A stretch of DNA of 64,000 nt from Gracilariopsis chorda (Eukaryota; Rhodophyta; Florideophyceae; Gracilariales; Gracilariaceae), in contig NBIV01000187.1 in NCBI GenBank assembly GCA_003194525.1, positions 99,080-163,079 on the forward strand, in the 5' to 3' direction. This document shows positions 40,053 through 50,240 of this stretch, piece after piece. The notes beneath the pieces were generated by a model. That model was not told the origin of the DNA. It made no database searches and saw only the letters and a list, made by a program, of their open reading frames with translations. The position numbers and the translations under genes are program-made. Position 1 is the first letter of the stretch, and each line of letters begins with the position of its first letter.

Positions 40053-41401
40053 ATGATCAAACCTTTTATGTCTTACTCGCTGAGGCGCGTCGTTCTACTT
40101 TCGGTCTTGCTCGTAATATGTGAGAATGTGGCAACTAAACCTAATACCGATTCAAAGTTGGTACGCAATATCAGAGGAGGTTCGCCAAAGAATGTCCATC
40201 TTGAGTCAATCTCGCGCACAGGAGCGAAGTGCAGCAGAAGGATCGGCAGATCTTGTAAGTACATTCATTACTACGTTTCTACTCGAATCACTACAGGATA
40301 TTCTTGCCCTTTAAGTCCACTGAAAAAGTATACCTAACCGAAATGCAGGTGAAAACGAAGCGTGCCAGTGTTGGGCAGATGATATATGTCGAAACAACGA
40401 ATTGTTTATAGAAAACATTGAGAAATGCCAGGAATGTGTTCAGGACTCCGATTGTTCAGGAATATCAACTTGTGCGGCTTACTGGGCTGGAAATATAAAG
40501 GGAAAGTGGTGCTCTCAATGTGGTGGAGCTGCTATGAGTACCGCTGCTTTGAGATGCATGAGGTGGTGTAATGCGTCACAACCAGGAAATAGAGAGTGCA
40601 AGGAAGTTGAATGCTCGGAAGGTTTGCTCGGTTCAGCGGTCGGCCACGATGTAGTATACTCAAAAGGGGCCTGTGCATGCAGGTGTTGTAATGGAGTAAG
40701 TGAATCAGCTCTCTCTAGTATGCATTTGTTTGTTGTACTATTGTGCTAACCGAAAAGTGTTACCATTTCGCGACGGCGTTCAGCAAACACCTGAATGTGT
40801 AACCGATTACAATCCTATGGCGTCTATCGCCAGAACCAGATGCGAATGTACGGGAAGCAGCAAGGGTACAAGTAACTTTGGAAGCATAGGAAGCAACAAT
40901 GAAACCTTTTTTGCTGACTGTGTTGAAACTGCTTGGCTGAAGAAGAACGGTTTAGCACACGGGATTCTGAAAGAGAGGGGAGTTTCCAGAGTTCTCTGCA
41001 TTCCGGGGCTGCCATGTGCCACTGAAGGTCATTTACTCCGAGAGTGCGACGAGCATGGGATATGTGAACTGGTTCCGTATTCTAAAGTTTGTCGAGAGAA
41101 TAATCTCGGGTGCGTCGTCACTTTTCAACCCGTTTCTAGACTTTCGCATTCAGTGGACTGGTCATCCGTGCGAATACGTCATCATAAGCCCGGGAAGAGC
41201 TTGCACCTAACGAGTGTCAGTCAGCACGTTAGTGGTCCACTTTACTATGTATCTCGCGGAATTGCTGTCGTTGCTTCTTATCTGGGATCGCATGGATATG
41301 GTAGAATCTGTGATTCTGTTCTGCTTGCAATACTTTGGGTCGAAGAGTTTATCGGCGACAATATTCTGTACACAAAGTTTGTCCGACATCTCACATTATA
41401 A
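40053..41401 (+). CDS. Secreted Cys-rich protein, three exons
   Basis: Exon 1 is 40053-40254, exon 2 is 40349-40695 and exon 3 is 40784-41401. Intron 1 (94 nt) runs from GTAAGT to TGCAG and intron 2 (88 nt) from GTAAGT to TTCAG. Splicing joins frames at ...GRSC-ENEACQCW and ...CRCCNG-QTPECVTD, which keeps a continuous Cys pattern. Exon 1 encodes a signal peptide (hydrophobic RRVVLLSVLLVICENVAT, residues 8-25). Exon 2 and the start of exon 3 are Cys-rich (CQECVQDSDCSG, CSQCGG, CACRCC, CECTG). The last 80 residues lack Cys and end in hydrophobic stretches, so the true 3' end is less sure. No family was recognised. It is likely secreted or cell-surface. Confidence 0.65.
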
Positions 41402-42015
41402 CGTCGATGATCGATCTTCCACGCCGTTGGAACCAATATTAGTCCTACTCACAAACTGTACACTATACATCACTTATCAGAGTAGGAAATCAACGATCCG
41501 ATGAAAAATCTTGTGTATGCTATGTAGTGCACGTACTCTCGGATATGATCATGAGCATATGAGAATCAAGTTAAGATCTCAAAGCGACATCTCGACCCAA
41601 CGAGTAGTTAGCAGTTGTCTGTTTGCACAGAAGGAATCACGACATTCGAGCACGGTATGGATGTTCTGTTGGTGGATAAGGCTATCCCTCCAATGCTTTC
41701 CACACCCCTTTGCTGTCACTTTACAGTAGTTCTGCACTTGTGATGGATGGCTATATTCCAGAAGGAAAAAGTCAGAGCTCACTGTTATCGCTCACAAGGG
41801 GAAACAACAACGTTGGCCTGTTAGGGACAAGCGAGCCAACATGGAAAGTTCATACTAGAAAGAAAGGTTTTAATAAAAGCTTTGTTCTCATTGAGCTCCT
41901 TCAAGACGCAGGTGCGGGATGGCGGTGGCAAATGTCGCCGACGCACGCAGATGCGAAACTGGCACGATGGCCATGTGTACTGGTCGGTTAATAGTGCGCG
42001 ATAAGTGTTTGCAGT
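41402..42015. other. Convergent intergenic region
   Basis: Lies between the three-exon gene (+) and the protease gene (-). Short open frames only. Confidence 0.4.
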
Positions 42016-43251
42016 TCAGCAGGTGAGGCCGAGCGCGGGCTTGCTGAGCTTAGCGCCTCCGCCGTTGATGAGCACTTGCTGCGGCGTGAGGAGCGCGAGC
42101 GTGGGCGTCTGGTTGTCGGAGAGCAGCACGGCGATGGCGCCGGCGACATGCGGCGCCGCCATGGACGTGCCGGACCACGTGCCGCCCACCGACGTGATCT
42201 CCACCCCCGGCGCCGAGATGTGCGTGCAGTCGTCGCTGGCCGTGGCGAAGTTGCTCCACCATGGCAGCTGCAAATCCGGGCTGTGCGCCTGCACGCTCCA
42301 CGCGCGCGCCGCCACCACCGACGCCGGCGACAGCCCGCACGCGTTGATACCCGCGTTACCGGCCGCCATGGCGACGAACACGCCCTCGTCGCTGGCCGCC
42401 TGCACTGCGGCGTTCATCGGTTCGAACGCGCCGCCGCCCAGCGACAGGTTGATCACGTCGCCGTTCGCCAGCTGCCCCTTGTTCTGCACGGCGTAGCCCA
42501 CCGCGTCGATCAGGATGGAGTAACTGCCGGCGCCGTTGTCGTCCAGCACCTTGATGCAGCTGCGTCGCGCAGCGAATGCCACCCCGTAAACCGCGTGCGT
42601 CGCCGTCCCCGCCACGTGCGAGCCGTGCCCGAAGCCGTCCGTGCAGCCCGTCCCCGCCCCATAGTAGCCGGCGCACTGACCGCCGTTCATCGGCGCGCAC
42701 CCCGAGTCCACAATCCACACGTGCACCTGCGACCCGTTGTTGCTTGCCATGCTGCACGTGCGCAGTCCGTCGCGCTGCGCGCCTCCGCCCACCACGCTCA
42801 CCCCGCCGTCGGTCTCATCGATGCCCCACAGCGCCGTGGGCGCGCCGAACGCCGTCACCACCTCGTCCTGTTTCACCGTCACCACCGCCGGCAGTGCCGA
42901 AGCCACCGCCCTATCGTTCAACAGCACCGACTCCACCACTTTTTCGTCCAGCTTGGCCTTCGCAGGGCAGCGCACGTACTCGAACGATACGTCGCCGATC
43001 GTAGTGGCAAGCTTCTTCAGCGAACATCCGCGCGTGGCCTTGTTGGCCGCCAGCGCGCGCTGCAGCGTCGCACGACACTCGCCCGTGCACTTTCCGTTCA
43101 CTTGCACGATGAACGAGCCGCGTATTTTGGCGCCGCTCGGCGCGCGCCCGAGCGGCGGCACGGCGCTGGTGGGCGCAGCGCAGAGCAGCACAAGCGTCAC
43201 GCACAGTAGTAGCAACAACGAGCAGCTCATGGTGCCAGAGTTGTGAGACAT
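42016..43251 (-). CDS. Secreted subtilisin-like serine protease (S8, proteinase K-like)
   Basis: The 411-residue protein has a signal peptide (residues 1-30, core SLLLLLCVTLVLLCAAP), an inhibitor I9-like propeptide (about 44-125) and a subtilase domain. The catalytic residues are Asp182 (VWIVDSG), His212 (GHGSHVAGT) and Ser363 (SGTSMAAPH), with the oxyanion Asn299 (AAGNAG). Several Cys suggest disulphides, as in proteinase K-like enzymes. It should be made as a zymogen, exported and self-activated. Met8 is an alternative start. It has no introns. The coding region is clearly more GC-rich than its flanks. All key residues are present, so it is probably active. Confidence 0.92.
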   Translation of the reverse strand: MSHNSGTMSCSLLLLLCVTLVLLCAAPTSAVPPLGRAPSGAKIRGSFIVQVNGKCTGECRATLQRALAANKATRGCSLKKLATTIGDVSFEYVRCPAKAKLDEKVVESVLLNDRAVASALPAVVTVKQDEVVTAFGAPTALWGIDETDGGVSVVGGGAQRDGLRTCSMASNNGSQVHVWIVDSGCAPMNGGQCAGYYGAGTGCTDGFGHGSHVAGTATHAVYGVAFAARRSCIKVLDDNGAGSYSILIDAVGYAVQNKGQLANGDVINLSLGGGAFEPMNAAVQAASDEGVFVAMAAGNAGINACGLSPASVVAARAWSVQAHSPDLQLPWWSNFATASDDCTHISAPGVEITSVGGTWSGTSMAAPHVAGAIAVLLSDNQTPTLALLTPQQVLINGGGAKLSKPALGLTC

Positions 43252-44329
43252 TGTGAGTCAGCGCGGCTGCTGCTCGCTTGGAGCATCGCCGCGCTCGCAT
43301 CAACCGCGCCGAAGGTTAAACAAATGTATCACGCGGGTACAGCAACTGCACAGAGAACGCATCATACTGATGCGTTCTCAACATCCAATCATGTGTCGTG
43401 CTCCAAATTCAGCCTCGTACCTGTTTCGAGAATCCCCAAATTCATCCACCGCAATTTGCGACGTATCTTCGTGCATTCTGATGTAATACATTCCGCTCTT
43501 TGAATTTGTGCTTTCGATCTTGCGCCGTCAGCGCGACGCCGTGCTCACACGTTGGAAGAAGTTACACACAAAAGGGATCCGTTTTACGACAAAAGGGCAT
43601 GATCCTTTACGCATAGCATATTAACGCGCACCGCTGGTCTTTCGAACCGGTATTTCTCTCTTTTGGTAATATCGTGTGGTGACAGTGAGGGTGACAATTT
43701 TTCAAAATGAAAAATTGCGTTGTGCCGCGTTGTAAGGGCTACCTTTAGTAGACTACCGTTGGTACCGTTTACCTATTGTCACTGTCAGCAGACGCAAACC
43801 GACTCCGATTCGCGCATCTCCGCCTTCGAAAACTTCTGTGCGAACAGTACGTGTAACTCTACGGGCGTGTATCCTTGACCACCAAAGAAGAACAACACTG
43901 CATACAATTATTTGGGCATCTACGTTTCTCGCAACGAGAACCGGAACAAGGCTTCGCCGCCAACAAACAGGCGTTGACCCCACAAATCTGTGTAGTATTA
44001 ACATCAACTTTCGCTCTGTACCTTTTACTCAGTAGTTACAACCCTTTTCTGGCCACAGTGCCACTCGACCTCACCATCTTCCTTCGTTTGCTTCTAGCTT
44101 TTCCTTCACTTTTCCAAAGTGCCGGCGCCTGTTCATGATCTGCTTTCGAACAAGAGAAGAATACCACTTCACACCGCAGCCGCAATGTTTACTCATCAAC
44201 GTTCAATCAACGTAAACAAACGCCTGCTCTGCCTTGATACCCAAAAAACAAAGTCCGCAATGTCATTTCATCTTAACATCAATGTGCAAAAAACAAAAAA
44301 AGTGGAAGCATCTCCTGCTCACATTCCAG
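43252..44329. other. Divergent intergenic region
   Basis: Upstream of both the protease gene (-) and the small secreted gene (+). No further gene recognised. The TATA box of the latter lies at its right edge. Confidence 0.4.
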
Positions 44330-44337
44330 TATAAAAC
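44330..44337 (+). promoter_or_regulatory. Candidate TATA box
   Basis: TATAAAAC 105 bp upstream of the ATG at 44435, the same spacing seen at other secreted-protein genes in this window. Confidence 0.55.
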
Positions 44338-44434
44338 TCAGCTCCTTGATGCCTAGTTTTCTTGTTTTCTTTCTCTTCGTATCCTCCCAACACTTGTTCA
44401 TCAGCACTGCTACTGCCACTGCCAACCAGAAAAA

Positions 44435-44884
44435 ATGAACATCTGCTTTTTCATGCTGCTATCGTTTGCGTCCTTTATTTCTGCTCATGCAGTCATTACG
44501 TACGGCGCAAGTCTCTTTGTTATCTGTGAAAGACCCGATGGAAGAATGGAACCTCGCTTATATGAGCAAAAATACAAACCGCTTATCAGGTACCGCCTCA
44601 ATTCCAATTGCGCCTCAACTACGATTCCCGCTCGCGATCACTTTGATCATATGGGAAAATGGCCCACTCCCGACGGCGAAACTTTCCCCGGCATTCTGCA
44701 CGTCTTCGAATACCAGCTCAGTTGCAAACACAACCAGATTGTAAACATTGAGGCGCAGATCAACCGGGGCCAATGGCTTCCATGGGATAGCTGCTATATG
44801 CACCGCGAGGCTCTTGTGTTTCTGTTGGAGAGCGATGTTGGGGTGACGCGTAGACACAAAGTTCCGCCTGGCGTAGACAACTAG
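44435..44884 (+). CDS. Small secreted protein, unknown family
   Basis: The 149-residue product starts with a signal peptide (residues 1-18, MNICFFMLLSFASFISAHA) and the mature part has four Cys (in VICERP, SNCAST, LSCKH and DSCYM), enough for two disulphides. The rest is a mixed globular sequence with several Trp and His (DHFDHMGKWPTPDG, GQWLPWDSC). I recognise no family. The leader AAAA just before the ATG and the TATA box 105 bp upstream support the start. It could be an extracellular lectin-like or inhibitor-like protein; that is a guess. Confidence 0.6.
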   Translation: MNICFFMLLSFASFISAHAVITYGASLFVICERPDGRMEPRLYEQKYKPLIRYRLNSNCASTTIPARDHFDHMGKWPTPDGETFPGILHVFEYQLSCKHNQIVNIEAQINRGQWLPWDSCYMHREALVFLLESDVGVTRRHKVPPGVDN

Positions 44885-46115
44885 CTTTTCACTAATTATT
44901 ACTCGCCTAGTTTTACGTTCTTGAGTGTAGTATCTTTCATGTATGGAAAAGGGGGTCGGTGCAGACTGCCATGTCTAAGTCAGCATGCAAACGAGCACAA
45001 CTCCTTGCACTCAGAACGCTTGAGATGTACTGTTCCAGGGATGGGTGGGGTAAGATTTGCGATTACAAAGTTTGTAAAGTGACACAAGACCGTACCAGCT
45101 TAAGATTGCTCAATCAACGGATGTTTACGCCAGCAGCTGTTTCGCGGGAACCAGCACTCTCAAAGCGACGGCGTCGAGTGCAGGAATAGTCTTGCACCAA
45201 AACTTCGCAAACGCTGGCTCGAATAAATCCACTTCGGCTTTCCCTTGAATCTACTCTCATCAGCGATGGAAGATGTGGAAAAATACAACTATTCTCCGTG
45301 TTTTGTTTTACGCCCATCCACTACTACCACCAACCTAATAGGGATTCCCCGTGGTCCGAGCGTAGTGGTACGAGCAAGTAAGAGCTGCGTCGTTCCGAAG
45401 GGTTTAGAACGAAACCGGTAACGGAGAGAGAGTCCAGATTTAGAATGTGACAAACGGCAGGGCACTGAGCTGGATAGGGTTGGCTTGGAGTAAGTGTCTC
45501 TGTCTATGACTAGACATCACAGTGTACTTACATAGTACTCAAGACGTCATTCTGTTGGCGGTGGATGGCGAGGTACCTGTAATGATGGATTACGAGCCAA
45601 ATTGAACCCCCTCCCTAGGTTCGCAAGTGTAAGTCACCCTTACGTCACATTGTAAGTGAGTCCAAAACCCCGTTACACATTGTAAACACCACTGTCACCT
45701 TAGGTTACCCCAAAAAGTGCCCAAAAGCTACTTAAGAAATAATTACTGCCGTCAAAAGCCAATTGTAAGAATAGATTATAATCTGCCAACCAGCCAGGAC
45801 AACATTGCTGAGAAAAGCTTAACAAACCTTCGCTTAGAACTACGCTGACTGTGATTTACCCCCAGTAAGCAATCTATCCGTTGAGTGAGAACTATGTAGA
45901 TAAATTAATTGCAAGACACTGAAAAGTCCACAAATGGGTTCACAATAGGTTCAAACTGTCATAATAATCGCACAAACTCGTTATTTTGCCAGTTTAAACT
46001 TTACAATCCATTGTATAGGTACAGTCTCTCTACTAATGTTAATCGCTAATATATACCAAACACAGAGACTTTCATTATCAATATCTTTCAAAGCTACTAC
46101 CACTTTCTTCAAAAC
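44885..46115. other. Intergenic, AT-rich
   Basis: No gene recognised. The stretch around 45620-45700 repeats CATTGTAA-type words in both directions, but no clear element border was seen. Confidence 0.35.
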
Positions 46116-46778
46116 ATGGAACGCCATGGGTACTTTAAACCTATACAAGAAGGTCGGAATGAAATTCGGATCCAAACACCAAAACAATTAATATGCATTG
46201 CATTCACGAAAGTCGTAGAAATAAGTCGTAAGATTCTCAATCAATCTTGTGCTTCGTCAAATAACAATGACCAAAGAATGGAAGTATGGAAGAAAGAAAT
46301 ACAAAATCGACTGTTTTTGATACACCAACGAAGGCTTGAAAACAAACTCAAAGCTAGTAGCAATTTGCAGCAAAAACAGCAATCGAAAGAGGGTTTCACG
46401 GTCGCTGATAACAAAGTGACGAACGAGATTTCATCATGTTCTAAGACTCCACAAAATTCCTTAGCTTCTATTAATGGATACAACACAGGAAATGAGTTTC
46501 AACTTCAGAACTTCTCTATTTTCCCTTTTGGAGAACTAAAGGCAAATCAGAATCTCAAGGCATTTGTTTGATTCATACCATGGATGCCAAAAACAGCCGA
46601 GAACTCCATAGCAATTTGGCGTAAAGCGTCTAGTGACAGAGGGTATAAAGCAGTCAGACTTTTTGGAAATGCAGCAAATCGCAGAAAGTATATCGTTGGC
46701 TACGAAGACTAGATGTGGTTAAAAACGGGCCAAAAGAACCTTTTTCTACGTTATAGGGCTCTTATGGAACTAATATAA
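46116..46778 (+). pseudogene. AT-rich decayed ORF, unknown
   Basis: An open frame of 151 residues from ATG 46116 is rich in Lys, Asn and Gln. After a TGA at 46569-46571 the same frame continues with protein-like sequence (ENSIAIWRKASSDRGYKAVR, then NAANRRKYIVGYED) before further stops at about 46710 and 46776. This looks like one longer gene broken by stops. I do not recognise it. Base composition differs from the host genes, so it may come from a mobile element. Confidence 0.4.
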
Positions 46779-47039
46779 TAGTTTGATCCAGTTACCTTAC
46801 AAATAAACGAAGACGGAACTAATGAAAGATGGAAAGCAGCTATTGATGGACTCAATGAGCACTTGAGCCTGCACAAAAGGCCTCAAATCATATCTGGTCT
46901 ACTGAAGAGTAGCTAATGTTTACGTTTTGTGCGAATTATACAATAGTTTACACACAAAAACGACAATATTATTACCTTTAGGTAATCAGTCCACATGTAA
47001 TACTTATACTATTTTACCCATATAAACTAAGATATACAA

Positions 47040-47735
47040 AGTTCACCAAGAAGGCTACGCTCACGTAGTGCCACGAGGAGGGCTGGGTATTCCACCTCCT
47101 CTTACAATACATGACTTCCAGTGGGTTATGCGGCTGGACGTCATGACGAGGGCGGTTACGCTACATTGGCTCTGTTTGTGTGGCACTGAATGGACTTTGT
47201 CCACTCGGTGTCACGAGAAGGGCTGGTTATGCCACCTGCTCCTATAATACATGGCGTCTGGTGGGTTATGCCTTCTGGACGTCATTACTAGTGCGGTTAC
47301 GCCACATCGGCTCTGTTCGTGTGGCACTGAGTGGGCTAAGCCCAATCGGTGTCACAAAGAGAGCTAGTCATGCCACCTCCTCCTACAATACATGGCTTCC
47401 AGTGGGTTATGCCCACTGGACGTCATGAAGAGGGCGATGATACTACTTCGGCTCTGTTGGTGTGGCATCCGGTGGGCTACGCCACTAGATGCCACAAGAA
47501 GGCCTGTATATGCCACCTTCTCCTACAATACATGGCGTCCAGTGGGTTATGCCCACTGGACGTCATGAAGAGGGCGGTTACGCTACCTCGGATATGTTCG
47601 TGTGGCACTGAGTGGGATACGCCCACTTGATGCCACGAGGAGGGCTGGTTATGCCACTTCCTCCTTCAATACATGGCGTCCAGTGGGTTATGCTCACTGG
47701 ACGTCATGGCGAGTGTGGTTAAGCCACCTCCATTG
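47040..47735 (+). repeat. Satellite-like array, about five 140-141-bp units, each with hairpins
   Basis: The landmark TACAATACATGG-like word recurs at 47103, 47243, 47384, 47524 and 47665. Each unit holds two inverted repeats. One is CGTCCAGTGGG-TTAT(G)-CCCACTGGACG and the other GTGGCA...GTGGG...CCCAC...TGCCAC. Units differ by scattered substitutions, several of which are matched on the other side of the stem. Because 141 is a multiple of 3, long open frames appear, but they are by-products. Confidence 0.8.
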
Positions 47736-48713
47736 TTTTTCAGTATAATGATATATGTGGCAAGTCTTGTATTGAAGTGGTTTGTTTTACGTTTCGTGCC
47801 TCGCCTGTTGTTCGGAGGCTCTTTTTTGTATTCTACATGATTCGTGTGCCCACGCTATTGCAATCCTATCACTAAGTTTAGAAATATACGCAATATCCTG
47901 TAACTCTTACCGCTTTTGTTTTTGTCTATGTAAATAGTTGTTTTATTTTTAGCACTGATTATGTGGCGTAGATATAAGTAGTCCTATCTTGGTGAGATAG
48001 ACGTGTGGTAGATTACTCCACCTGACAGAACCTAAAGAAGTTGTTTGTATTAGAAAACGGGTTCAATGATGCTGTGCGTCAGTTTGCTCTTCATAAACGT
48101 CTGTCATGAACTCTTGAAAAGCCACACTATCATGTATAATGTCTGACTCTATGGATATCTTCTCGGCGTGCTTGATTTACTCTGACACAGATCTAAAGCG
48201 AGGAAGAGATTGAGGAGCACAGTCGTTATATGCCGCACAATACTTTGCGTATGCGTGATGACCAGTCATCTGAATTATCTCCATGATCGCTTCATCTCTG
48301 AGACCTACCGATCGATACAGCTGATCTGCTCCCCTTTTGATGGAATTTCCAGAGTATATTTTAACCTCACCTTCGCTAACTCCTATCGAGATTAATCACC
48401 GTTGAAGGAACTACATGAACGTTTTTGCCCTCCAGTGCTTAGAATGGTCAAGAACATTTCCAGCTGCCGAAGTTCGTACATCGCAAAACAATGGTCCTCG
48501 TGAGCTCCCTCGCAACATCAACCAGGGATTAAATTGCAACAAAAGGATCCATGAGCAATGAAAATCGTAAAGCCTTGTTCCCTGCCCAGTCTCTAAGTTT
48601 GTAAATCCTCTGCTTGGTAGAGTTCTTTACAGACTCAATTATAATTAGAGTGCATCCAACGGATCCCACAGACACATTTTAAACTTTAGGCTTAGAAACT
48701 TATCATAACGCAG
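47736..48713. other. Intergenic, no gene recognised
   Basis: AT-rich sequence between the satellite array and the transposon-associated ORF. No features seen. Confidence 0.35.
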
Positions 48714-49370
48714 TCAAAAATGTAAACCAATGACCGTAATAGAATGAAGAAGAACATCCCTTATGTTGATAGATCGCTGCTGAGCACTACACCTGTACCT
48801 CTCGGCGTGATCACAAAACCTGGTCAACGTTATAGGCTGTGAGCGCATTGTTACAACACCGTAATGCGCAGGATGCACTCTATGTGATCTTCGTAGCTCA
48901 TCGAGTTCGGGATTGCCTATTGAACAGTTTCCACGAGCTTTTGAATTTGTTTCATCAACAAACCATGTCATGCTGTGACCATTTTGAGAGTAAAGGTGTT
49001 TCAAGCGTTGTATTAACGCATTCATTGCGTCATTCTTCAGGCTTTCAGGCTTCCCGAATTTGCAGTAGTCCGCTAGTAGATTCAAAACAAAGGTTGAACT
49101 GGACGGCGTTACTCTAATAGGATCAGGAGCTTGTTTGATCTTTGCGTAAGCTTTAATTACTTTCAAAGCAAGCTTTATGTTGGAATTAGTAGAGGCACTG
49201 CAAGCAGAAGACACAAGTTCATATGGAGCAAGAAGTCTTTCTTCGCCTCTGAGACTAAGGTTTGGCGTCTTTGAACCTCTCCCTTTTCGAGCGCATGCTG
49301 AAACGCTGTTGGTTGGGAAGGGACATACTTTGGGGAAGACGGTGGCTAGCGCTATATCTCTGTTAACGAC
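48714..49370 (-). CDS. Unrecognised ORF interrupted by LTR sequence
   Basis: The open frame runs from 49547 to 48714 (277 residues), but about its first 58 residues are translated LTR foldback sequence. The older core starts near YVVNRDIALATVF and covers about 215 residues. It has a helical middle (IKLALKVIKAYAKIKQAPDP) and an LDELRRSHRVHPAHYG...MRSQPITLTRF segment. The RRSHRVHPA and RSQPIT wording suggests a mobile-element protein, but I cannot name the family. The LTR insertion has replaced its N-terminus, so it is probably not functional. Confidence 0.4.
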   Translation of the reverse strand, partial: VVNRDIALATVFPKVCPFPTNSVSACARKGRGSKTPNLSLRGEERLLAPYELVSSACSASTNSNIKLALKVIKAYAKIKQAPDPIRVTPSSSTFVLNLLADYCKFGKPESLKNDAMNALIQRLKHLYSQNGHSMTWFVDETNSKARGNCSIGNPELDELRRSHRVHPAHYGVVTMRSQPITLTRFCDHAERYRCSAQQRSINIRDVLLHSITVIGLHF

Positions 49371-49375
49371 GTACT

Positions 49376-49545
49376 TCTGTACCGGAGACATTTTGTGCAC
49401 TATGAACGGTATAAAAGTCCGGAAGAAAGAAGGATATGGAGGCTTTATTCTCTGGCTGGTCGATGGTGTTCTCTCTCTTTCCATCTTTCTTTCCTCCGGA
49501 CTTTTATACCGTTCATAACGCACAAAATGTCTCCGGTACAATACC
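49376..49545. repeat. LTR foldback at the left end
   Basis: TACCGGAGACATTTTGTGC at 49376 returns inverted near 49545, with about 54-bp arms that include CGGTATAAAAGTCCGGA and its complement. The LTR promoter (TATAAAAG) is thus present in both directions around a roughly 60-bp centre. Confidence 0.75.
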
Positions 49546-50240
49546 AATTACAACAGCCTACATCCAAATCACCCCGATTAGAAGTTACAGCTCTTCCGAT
49601 TTCAACCTAATTACAACTGCCTACATCCAAATGTGCCCGATTAGAAGTGAGAGCTGTTCCAATTTCAACCTCTTCATTCATTACTATTGCACCATTGTCC
49701 TCTGCGGGTATTGACGACTTCGTCAATGCAAATGTGTAAGAAGATTATTGTCCACTGTATAATCCCGAAACGCTTTTGTAAGCGTTCCATCAGCATCCAA
49801 AAAATATCTCGTCGGCTGCAATTGTGCATCGTGCGTATTAGAGTTGTCCAATAGCGTAAGCCACTGATATCCCCTCCCCCTCTTACGGTGAGCCAGAATA
49901 CGATCCAAATTGTAGAGAGTGCTTGAATTTGATCCAGGAACTGGAGCAGGAGTACTTCGCGTAGACTGTGCAATGTCCCGTAGCTGCGAGCGATGTGGTT
50001 TCGTGTGAGAAACGTGGATTACTGGGTACGTTCGGATAGGGGATGGAAAATTCAGCCGTAGAGCATTCTTCCCTACCAGCTCCAAGATGCGAAAGGGCCC
50101 AAACCTCCGGGCGGACAATTTTGCTGAGTCTTGCGCTTTGGAGTATGAATCTCAAAACATTTTTCGTGAAACCCAAACTTCGTCTCCAATCTTATACGTA
50201 GGATTTTCGAAATGAACACTAGCGTCCGCTGTCTGGCGTG
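49434..50240 (-). repeat. Left arm of the palindrome (inverted copy of pol 3' end and LTR)
   Basis: The minus strand reads the same protein tail as the right arm: FENPTYKIGDEVWVSRKMF, stop, then ARRFGPFRILELVGKNALRL to a final LLTHLH. It then continues into LTR sequence ending in GGCTTTATT. Both arms share the TGA after SRK(M/L)F. Confidence 0.8.

Noticed and set aside
42076-43209. Long plus-strand open frame of 377 codons
   Set aside because: It is the antisense shadow of the GC-rich subtilisin gene, which has all catalytic motifs on the minus strand. The plus frame is Arg/His-rich low-complexity sequence.
47180-47630. Open frames with a repeated peptide (SYNTW...GYA)
   Set aside because: They are by-products of the 141-bp satellite, whose unit length is a multiple of 3. 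No start context or signal supports translation.
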